This document shows positions 40,161-64,000 of a stretch of 64,000 nucleotides of DNA, piece by piece (position 1 is the first letter of the stretch; each line of letters opens with the position of its first letter). Origin of the DNA: Gymnorhina tibicen (taxonomy: Eukaryota; Chordata; Aves; Passeriformes; Artamidae); the NCBI GenBank assembly GCA_013399875.1, contig VXAZ01003263.1:372001-436000 (forward strand). Reading direction: 5' to 3'. The notes beneath the pieces are model-generated. The model was not told where the DNA came from and searched no databases. It saw only the letters and a list, made by a program, of their open reading frames with translations. Position numbers and translations under genes: made by a program.

Positions 40161-40684
40161 TGCCGCTGTGCGGCCTGGCTGGTGGAGGAAGCTGTTGCTT
40201 TTCCCTAAGAATTCCTGGCTCAGGAACTCCTGGCGGTGTCCGGGCACCTCGCATACAGCTTCTCCCTGACCCGTGCGATGGAGGCACGCGGCCAAGCCCA
40301 CACAGAGCTTGCTAGCTCGAGCGGTATCAGAAGTAAAGAGTCCAGAGATGGCTCTTGCGAGGGATCCGATGTTTTATTTCTGACCGGCACGCAGGCTGGC
40401 CAGGTAGCAAGAGAACGGGCCCCGCCCGCCAGGTTCCTTATCAAGGGACACAGACAGGGGAGGGACAACAGCTGAGGGCCAATGTGGTGTGACCCAAGGT
40501 TAGAGTGACTGACTGGCTGCTGACCAACCAGGGGGACCCTCCTCGCACAGGTCACAAGACCAGGTGAGGGGGTCCTGGCCAGCTGTCTTGGGGGGTGGGT
40601 TAGATCTCTGAATTCACCCACCACTGAGCTGCTGAGCCCCCTTGTTCCCCAGCCATCCCAGCTGGTGGCTCGGGGACTACAACA
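40161..40684 (-). mobile_element. solo LTR of an avian endogenous retrovirus
   Basis: A 524-base element begins TG and ends CA in plus orientation and is flanked by the direct repeat TGTTCA (40155-40160 and 40685-40690), a perfect 6-bp target duplication. On the minus strand it reads TGTTGTAGTCCCCGAG..., with an AATAAA at 40378-40373, so transcription would run on the minus strand. It is much GC-richer than its flanks. No internal viral sequence is present, as expected after LTR-LTR recombination. The 6-bp duplication suggests a beta-like (ERVK) element; the family name is inferred. Confidence 0.85.
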
Positions 40685-40690
40685 TGTTCA
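40685..40690. repeat. target site duplication, right copy
   Basis: TGTTCA, matching 40155-40160; the pair fixes both LTR borders. Confidence 0.85.
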
Positions 40691-42545
40691 GGCTATGGCA
40701 AGGCCTAAAAACGTGATGGACATCCCAATATCCTAAATATGAGAGTATAAGCAGAAGCCCAAGTTTCCTGTAACAATTTAGATACAGAATCTGCATCTTA
40801 ATGTGGTTCAGAATAGCTAGCTGAGTTATCTTTAAATAGAAGTCTACAAATGTCCTGTTTAGGACAATGTTCCTTCTGGTTGGCAGAAGGCCCACCAGAG
40901 CAACAGTTAGCAAGGAAGGAGCTGCACTATGGTAACTTAGTGAGCTGCACTTAAATCAACACCTAAAAGACCTGTATTGCACGGACATTTACTTAACATT
41001 AAAACTGGATCCCAGCCCTATGAGATCCAAAGAGTCTCTAACCATGAGGCTACTGTGAAAAAGGGAAGGGCTGGTGATGCCACATATTGTGGTTTTTTCC
41101 TGAATCTCACTGCTGACCAGGGTCATTTTGGAGCCTTTGGTAGACTTTGTGTCCTCTCCCTCATCCCTGACCCACAGTAGAGCTTAGGTGTTTCTCTCTC
41201 TTCCCAGGCTTGGGGACTTCAAGAGTTTGGTTGCCCCCTGTACATCATTCAGAAATTTTGGATTCTAATGGTCACATGATCTGAGAGTTAGGTAAGTAAA
41301 ATTTGTCTTTAGGCAAATTGCAACTCTGGTAATAATCTAAACACAAACATATTTTATAAATCATAAGGCTTCATAACCTTTCAATCTTACCTGTTGGGAA
41401 TCTTTAGAAGCAGAGAACTACAGTTCATCTCACTTTTTAATTATTTGGACTGGTCCTTTTGCTTGGCACAATTATGGCAGCCACTCCTTTTTACTGCATT
41501 TATCAAAGGAGAAACACTCAACTAGCATTTAATGCACTAGTGCCGCAGCACTCCACGTCAAATTGTGCATGGCCACAGCCCAGTTCTCACTAGCAACTGT
41601 AGAAACAGTGAGCTTACTTCAAAAGGGAAAAAAGTTGTCTTTTACAATACATTCTGAAAGAAAAACAGTATCATTGGTCATAGTCAATACAAACTACAAA
41701 AGATATTATTTTATATTACTCCTTCCTAGTTGTGAGACTAGCCAGTGAACCCTTCACTGGGAATGGTTCTGCTGAGAGAGAAATGCCTCTGTGGACATAA
41801 CTTTGAGACAATAAGGCAGCTCTTCCTAGCTAATATAGTTGATTGTCTAGTTTCCTAAGCAATCTGCACATTTTTTTCTGTGCCCTTTACCGAATCTTTG
41901 TGGATTAAGAAAGGCTGGTTAATCTGAAGGCAATGTAACATCAGCTGGCCACAAACATCGCTCTGAATGCTGCGCAAGCCAGGAACAAATCATCAGGCTT
42001 TGCAAATCCCCACAGAGAGCTGTGCACTGATGGTTTGGGCTGCACGATCATTTCTCAAATGAAACACAGCTGAAGTGCCAAATACTAACTCTCCCCAGTC
42101 TGGCTGTTACATATGGTAATGTCTTCCTAACCAGTTACCTGCTGTGGCTGGGGAAAGCCAGTAGGAACACTAAGATTACTTTAATCCTGACTATACAAGA
42201 TAATTCTGAGAGATAGCAAGGGTTGAATCATTAACTGTGCTAAAACAGTGCTTATAATGTGCTCAAATCGAGAATATTAATTATGCTCAGAATACAATAA
42301 GGTTAAAGGAGGGAGGGATAGTTAACCAAATTCTGCAGCTACAGGTCAGCAGTTCCTGTCTCATTCTGCCTAAGAGCCCTTAACTGCTTCAGGGTACAGC
42401 TCTCACAGTCACATCCCCGTTCCAGATTGACTTCACTGGGAAGTCACTAGTTACTGGTTGAGATGGTGAACATACTAGATTGATCTCTGAAATACAGCAG
42501 CTATTTTTCTGAAAAGTCCTTCTTTTTGACATTTCATTAAGATAG
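40691..42545. other. interval between the two solo LTRs
   Basis: Unique sequence. On the minus strand an ATG-initiated 38-base open stretch at 41428-41391 ends in a good donor, CCCAACAG|GTAAGAT, a possible alternative first exon for the candidate gene. No retroviral internal region is present. Confidence 0.6.
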
Positions 42546-43209
42546 TGTGAGGACCTGGAGAAGCAAAATGGACAGTCTCAAACACTGTCAAACAAGGAAG
42601 TTCCCACAAGAGAAGCCACCAAAAAAGGAGTTTAAGATAAGCGCAGATGGCAAACAGGAAGGCATTAATACCAGACCTAAATGGAGGTGAAAGTTTGGAA
42701 TGAACACAGTGGACAAAATTCCACTGTGCAAACTGTGGGAAAAGTGCAGACAGCAACAACAGGAAAGTGCCAGGCCTGGTGAGGCAGATCTAGGTAACTA
42801 TCTGGACAAAAACTCCCACAAAGGCAAACTGTGAGAAAGGAAGCAGCTTACACACATGCCAGGTGGGAACGGCACCCAGGCCTTGTGAATAGCCAGGACT
42901 TGGCCTGTATAAAAGTGGTACCTCCAGAAGAACACTTGGGAGCCCCCAGCACTGGGCAGACCAGGGTGAAGAAGGTCCAGCAGGACACCGCAGGATTCCG
43001 TGTGGTGCTGGTATCTTTGCTTAATCTGTCTCTCACACTCTTTCTCTTCCCTGCCACCATCCCCTACCCCTCCCTGCCCACCCCCCCCCATTTCTATCTC
43101 TCTCTACTTGACATTTACTGTTAAATAAAATCTGTACTATTGACTTTGGCATAAGGTCTTGTTTGCACCTTAATTCAGGCAGAGGCAACTCAATAACCAG
43201 ATCCTAACA
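42546..43209 (+). mobile_element. solo LTR, ERVL-like
   Basis: A 664-base element starts TGTGAGGACCTGG and ends CCAGATCCTAACA. These ends are inverted repeats matching at 11 of 13 positions. Flanks GATAG and GAGAG would be a 5-bp target duplication with one change. TATA-like GTATAAAAG (42907-42915) and AATAAA (43124-43129) sit in the expected U3 and R positions about 215 bases apart. The family is inferred from the ends and duplication length. No internal viral sequence adjoins it. Confidence 0.72.
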
Positions 43210-44414
43210 GAGAGCAAGCCAAAAACCAACCAAAAAACTCAATGCAGCATTCCAGCAACACCATGTTTGCCATGTCCTCCAGGAAGCAGCGATGCAAAAT
43301 CCTGTCTGCCACACGTAGGTGTCCTCCAACAGAGATGCACCTTTCTTATTTTGGATACAGTGTCTGTGAGATTGTGTTTAGTGGGCCACCACCGCAGAGA
43401 GGAGCTGGAAGCAAGATCACATTTGGAGCAGAGAAGCAGAACAGCAACGGGGAATAATACAGCTTGTAGGAAATACATGTGGAGGAAGAGGCTCCCCTAA
43501 AGGAGCAAGAAGGCACATGGATGGAAACAGGCTGCTTGGTTTGGACGAATGGAGGATAGGCCAGGATATGTGGAGCACAGCTGCACCAGGGCAGCGCTGA
43601 ATTCCTCTCAACATGTTCTATTCCATCTCCCAGCTGTGCCATCGCAAGTGATGACAGGTAGGTCTAAAGTTCAGACCCCCATGACCAAATACAAACTACA
43701 GGAATTATTACTACTTATAAAGTTGCTGCATGCCTGATGACTCCCGGCTTTTTGGTGTCTGTTTTGGGTTGTGTTAAGGGCACAGCAATCCATGGAATGA
43801 GTTGAAGGCCGTGGGACTCCCAACACCAGCTTCTGAAATAAGTCACTTAACTTGAACTAGGATATTGCTGGCATGTTCATTTTAGTATGCTGATCAGGAT
43901 CAAGCCCATATTCTTTGCTACTACCTAGAATTTAGCCTCTGACAGAGATTTAGGGTATGTCTCATCCAGTTAAATGGGGATGATTGAACCTGTCATTTTC
44001 AGTCTTTGATCTTAGCTCTGAGTTCAAGTGCAACTGAAAAATATATACAAAATTATATTATAGGGGCTTTGCAACATCTAGTTTTGAAGTTTAATGATTA
44101 TTGTAGATAGAATAACCTAGTTATATAAATTGTTTTTCTTCTCTTTTTCATTTTCTAAGGTATTCATGATGCTGAAGAAAAAACATTTTTCTCTGAAAAT
44201 AAAACAGCCAGCTTTCAAGGATGATTCTCTGAAGTCCACTGCATGAACTTTACTAACTCCCTTCTTAGTATTACCTAACCCATAACTGAACTGGATATCC
44301 TAGATCTCTAGAACTCAGGCTTGAGTTATCCCTAAAAGTGAGAAAAGGAAACATAAAAATTACGCAGACATTAAGTGAAATACTTCTCTAATTAATAAGA
44401 TGTCCAAGAAATGT
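43210..44414. other. interval between a solo LTR and the CLCN4 3' end
   Basis: Positions 43.24-43.65 kb are GC-richer and open in several frames, with no recognisable product. The rest is AT-rich and featureless. Confidence 0.65.
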
Positions 44415-44434
44415 TTCCAGTACTGTAAGTCAGT

Positions 44435-44440
44435 TTTATT
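44435..44440 (-). promoter_or_regulatory. CLCN4: candidate distal CLCN4 poly(A) signal AATAAA
   Basis: The minus strand reads AAATAAAACTGACTTACAG here, a canonical hexamer. Cleavage would be expected about 10-30 bases further, near 44405-44425. Its position gives a 3' UTR of mammalian-like length. Proximal alternatives exist 260-380 bases upstream in the transcript. Confidence 0.5.
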
Positions 44441-47400
44441 TAAAAAATAGAGTCCAAACATTGTTTTTTATAAGGTGCAACATATACACTGTTTTCTACA
44501 ATTAAAAAAAAACCAAAACAACAAACAGAACCAAAGAAAAACTATAGTCATAAATATAGTGTCATTCCAACAGGGAATCACTGAGTTTCCCGTAATTCTT
44601 AAACATTCTTTTTCTGCTCCTTCAAAGCATAAGAATTAATAATTAGTATCACTGGGACAGCCAAAGGGTCTGCTAATGTCATCCATTTCTGTACTTTATT
44701 ATTAAACTTTCTGGTACAGATTGCTTCAAGTACACATCAGAAGCTGAAGGTAACTGAACACAGTTCATGCAAAACAAAGGTACAATACTGAACCTGCATC
44801 ATTCAATGATTTTTATTTTCCTGTTTAGTTTAGTTGGGCATTTTTGAAGGTCAACTGCTTGAAGGACTGAACTGAGGTTACATTAAGTCAGCAGTATATA
44901 CTAAAATACTTATGTAACTCAGATTGATCATGCTACCTGACTATCTTGAGCTCTACAAATTCTATTAAATAGTTAAGCCTGAGATCTATGCCTCTTGGAG
45001 TCTATTTGGTACCTTCTGAGACAAATTTTGGAATACAGATGGAAAACAGTGCCTGATAATGGGCTTGTTATGGTGAAATAAATTAAATCATTACATCGTA
45101 ACTGCACTTTTTGAGACAAGTGTGTTATTAATTTATATTAAGGGTGTTCCCTTTCAGACACCAGTGTGAAGAGCAGTAAAGGCTGTAGCATGGAGGAAGT
45201 TTTCTAATTAGCAAAGTCTGTCCTCTTTCAAAGGCCTCCACGTCATTCTAGCACCAGCCTCAGCCTTGATGATAACACCAAGCAGGTGAAGTTAGCCATG
45301 AGTGTGCCATTTCTGGACAGCCAGAGAGCAGCCCCTGCTCTGAAGGGTTTAACATATTTTGAACAGAAACTGGAACAAGGAGCAGCACTACACGGTTACA
45401 TATCCAAAGGTTTTTCCCTTGACCCCTTGGGTATTTAAAGCTTTCCCTCTAGAAAGGAATGTGTTTGATAGAAGAGAGCTGTACACCCATTTACCTGCCT
45501 TTTACTTGGGTGATAGTCCAGGGTCAAACTGCACCCACAGCAAGTACATAAATCTCAATTCCTTCTGTTGTTTGCTGCAAACCACCACGTTGATTTTCTG
45601 GATCCTGTTTCTAAGCCCCAAGGGCTCCTCCTAAGTAGTCTAATAAGGCAAGGCAACAAGCTATCACAGGGGTGACTGTTGGTTTCAGTAAATCAGGCCT
45701 CCGGGTATTAATGGGAATTAACCACACAAGTTTATGGCTGTGCATAATCACAGGCAGAGTTTAACCTGATAATCCAAGTCAATACACATGTGAATTTGTA
45801 TTCATAGCCAGATTAACCTCAGTTAGGCAACTCCATGTCTTTTTCTCAGAAAATGGTAATGTTTTTCAGTGTTGATACACTATAATGGTTCCTGTTAGCA
45901 AACATGGAAAAGTAGAACATGGTCATACAGTTTTAATCCAAGAATGAGATTGCTCTCAGAAGTCAGCCTATTTATCTTAGTCTATATCCCTTAGATTCTA
46001 GAAGTTATGGGTAGAAACTGACAATTGTATAAAGCCACACTTGGATTTAGTTGTGGGAATGAACTGATTTTATGATGGCATTTCTGTTCAAATAAGGGAA
46101 TCTAGTGTTTACAAGCTTTTTTGTTGACTTGGCTGTTTTTTTATGAGTTTGGCTGCTGACAGCTTGACAGAAAAACATAAGAAATACCCGTATTATGTTG
46201 TATTTCCTATTTTCAGAAGAAAGGGGTTGCTCAGTTCTATAGTTTACATAGTTTTAACAATATCCCTTTAATAATACATTATACTGCAGCTGTTCAGTTA
46301 ACAAAAAGTATACACTGAAATATTTATGGGCTTTGGCCAGAGCTACGTATATTTATGTCAGTCTGTTGCAAACATCATTGTTAAGTGGAGTACTTAACAG
46401 ATTAAAATTATCCCTTTACTTCCGTTTCTTTTGCTTCAGCAGTTTGGGCCATACTCCGTGTGAATGCAGTGGGACACGTGCCAGAAGGAAGCAGGGTCAC
46501 TGGAGATAAGAGGAGGAATTTGTGACATATAACTTCAGCATCTAACTCAGGGTGCACCTGAGCGATTGTCTCAGTTCAGGGACACAATAATCATGCACAT
46601 TGCCTACATGTTAGATCAGCAGTCTGGGTCTGGGCTGGAGTAAGCAACAGGCTGTTCTGGCATGAAAGGACACTGATCATCTCTGTCCGTGAGGACCATC
46701 TGCACACCACCGGTTATCTGGGTGAATCTGAACGAAAGCACCAGAGGTCTCAGATGCCTAAATGAAGGGACCAGGAGGTCTGAAGGGGATTCAGGGCATC
46801 TAAGTTAGGATGCAACCTTTCTCCAGTCCTTAAGTTTACATCTATAAAGCAAACCCTGGGCAGCGTGAATTATGTGTTACAGAGAATACAATTTGGTATT
46901 CTGTTACTGATAGCAGTGTTGACTAAAGGGTTGGCCCTCTGTATCTCACATAGGACCAGAACAAGGGTTTAGGAAAATTTAGCATTTTTACCTGAGTGAC
47001 TTAGAGGTCTCTACCAGGGTCTGTTAAATCTTGTGTTCTTGGTGCAAACAGATAAATACTTAAAGCTTTCCTATGATCATTTGCATTCTCAGTCCCTCTG
47101 ATCTTATCCAGCCACAGTATTGTGGAGACAGATTCCACAGTCCTATGACTGACAGGTGCATAAAATGTAGATCTCTTACAGAATAAGTGTCTATGACTGT
47201 TAAATTAATTTCTTGGCAGGTGCAGACAAATGCCAAGAAAGAGCAATGACAGAAAAAGGATCTAAGTGGAGAACCAAGAATCAATGCAGAATTTCATTCA
47301 TTCGTGAAAAATAGTGATGTACACAAGGGAAGACAGCTGAGGGATTCAATCTCTTGTCACTAATACTGATGAGAGATGGATACCACTGTCCTTTTAGTGC

Positions 47401-47864
47401 TTTCGAAAACTATTTTATGGGCTTCTATGTTTTTTCCAGTTACCACAGCAAACCACAAAATACTAAATTTTACAGTACTTGTATGCAAAATTGCATAGAG
47501 AGATAATAAATTCTTACAAATAAATCCCATTTTAGCATTAATAAGGGGAAGCTGGTTGACAGAAATGCTAAGCAGTATAAAATTCAAAAGACTAAAGCAG
47601 GGAGCAAGGGACACTACATTTTAAAGTGAGTTGAGGCGTACTCTTACTCTTTTCTTAAGACTTAACTCCAGTCTTGATTCATTAAACATTTACAAAATAA
47701 ATGAAGATGACAAAATCTTTCATTTAAAAATATGAAAATTTTTGTCCGTCATGAAAATGGTATAACTCAGTAGCAAATAAATAGCCATTATTCCAGTAAC
47801 AAAAGCAACTGACATTACTCGTCTACACTCTCTGGCTTAGAACACAAACCTTTATATCTCTTAG

Positions 47865-47894
47865 CAGCTTGTACATAAACAGCTTGTACATAAA
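47865..47894. repeat. 15-bp tandem duplication in the CLCN4 3' UTR
   Basis: CAGCTTGTACATAAA occurs twice in immediate succession, with no mismatch. Confidence 0.95.
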
Positions 47895-48254
47895 AAGAGT
47901 CTGCTACTCTTCACACCTGCCTCAGGAGTTAGTGTGACCATGATGCCTCCCACTGGTGCTCCTGGCTCTTTGTCTCTAAGCACCGCATCACTTACACCCA
48001 CCAGCACTCCAATTGAGCTGTTGGGAATCTCATTAAGGAAACACAGCTTGATGTCTGCAGCTGCTCAGAGCTTCCAAACTGCCTTCCTCATGAAATAAGT
48101 GCTGTCCTGCATCCACTCCCTCTGTCAGAGGCATATCAGGCCATTCCTCATATACATTACCTTTTTCTCTTTAAGCAAGATGAAACACCAAACACAGCCT
48201 TTGTGTTAATCTAGAAGGGATTCCTTTGGGGTTACTTTCTTCTTCTTTACCAGT

Positions 48255-63343
<15,089 letters not shown>

Positions 63344-64000
63344 CTAGAAAAATAACAGTAACAAATTTTGTTAGACAAATGCAGGTTAGCAAATCTCACA
63401 GTTCTACTAGGGATCATGATGGCACGGAGCCTGATTTTTTATTTACATAGTAAGTGCTGCTTTTCCTCAGGAAGGACAAATAACTTCATTTACTCCAACG
63501 ATTTTATTACTCACAGAAAGAAGCAGCATACTAATAATACCTAACCTAGTCCCTAAAGTCTGTTTGCAAGGGACCCAAATACCTTAAACTGAGCATCTTT
63601 CAAGCACTAAAAAATTTAACTAACCCATATAAAGTTCCAAAACATCAAACAAATACTTTGTAAGGGCAAAAGCAATTTGTAATGAAAAGGCACCTAATGA
63701 AGGAGTCTGCTGTGTTCATTCCATGGTGGGGGACAAGGAATAAGGCCCTGATACGTATTTTTCTGAGGGCTGGTATTCAAAGGTCAGTTCTCCATGCAGA
63801 TGCTGATCTTTTCAAACAACATCCCTGTGTATATCAGTAGCCAGTTCAGTTCACAAACAGAAAGGGTAAAACCATAAATAAATCCTTTCTTTCTATATGG
63901 TGCTCACCACAATAGGGTTGAAAGTAATTTTAAAACACCATAGCTTGGCAGAACCCACTCACATATCTCAGTCATTTTTGCCCTAATATTTTAAAATCAT
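63344..64000 (-). other. CLCN4: partial CLCN4 intron at window edge
   Basis: This sequence lies upstream of the first visible exon. No further exon matching the ClC-4 N-terminus was found, so the remaining 5' exons lie beyond the window. Confidence 0.85.

Larger units (their letters stand above)
44415..48254 (-). other. CLCN4: probable CLCN4 3' untranslated region
   Basis: About 3.8 kb of unique sequence follows the TAG stop. It has no CR1 or LTR, and its ORFs are short and unremarkable. On the minus strand an AATAAA at 44440-44435 is the most distal good poly(A) signal; further AATAAA copies lie near 44700 and 44815. Mammalian CLCN4 also has a 3' UTR of several kilobases. The end point is inferred. 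A 15-base tandem duplication lies at 47865-47894. Confidence 0.6.

Noticed and set aside
40220..40624. 134-codon minus-strand ORF
   Set aside because: It is contained in the solo LTR and is a product of its GC content.

Overview
The window is vertebrate nuclear DNA, almost certainly from a bird. It is AT-rich and intron-bearing, and it holds at least eight copies of the CR1 LINE, which dominates avian genomes, plus two solitary LTRs. The species cannot be named from the sequence. It has no bacterial or organellar features.

The only firmly identified gene is CLCN4, the endosomal 2Cl-/H+ exchanger ClC-4. It lies on the minus strand between about 44.4 and 63.3 kb. Eight coding exons can be placed to the base (63343-63221, 61683-61477, 61385-61305, 60785-60240, 58224-58038, 55055-54657, 49937-49721, 48345-48255). 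All have GT-AG junctions and matching phases. They encode residues 145 to 760 of a protein that would be 760 residues long. The first 144 residues and the promoter lie beyond position 64000. After the TAG stop comes about 3.8 kb of unique sequence, read as the 3' UTR, with a poly(A) signal at 44440-44435.

The remaining 44 kb lies downstream of CLCN4 and is mostly gene-poor. Positions 1-18 kb contain nothing recognisable beyond small duplications and a doubtful RT-like scrap. From 18 to 37 kb there are seven CR1 fragments, and an eighth sits in a CLCN4 intron. Two solo LTRs occur at 40161-40684 (minus strand, perfect 6-bp target duplication) and 42546-43209 (plus strand, 13-bp imperfect terminal inverted repeats).

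The most interesting region is 34.5-37.0 kb on the minus strand. A small isolated CpG-dense patch with a strong CTCF-type motif precedes a possible ATG exon. Three further exon-like blocks follow, two of them with GTAAGT donors. All phases fit one open frame of about 186 codons, followed by a stop and an AATAAA. The predicted product has one phenylalanine-rich membrane segment and resembles no family recognised here. It is either an undescribed small membrane-protein gene or a spliced noncoding RNA, and sequence alone cannot decide.
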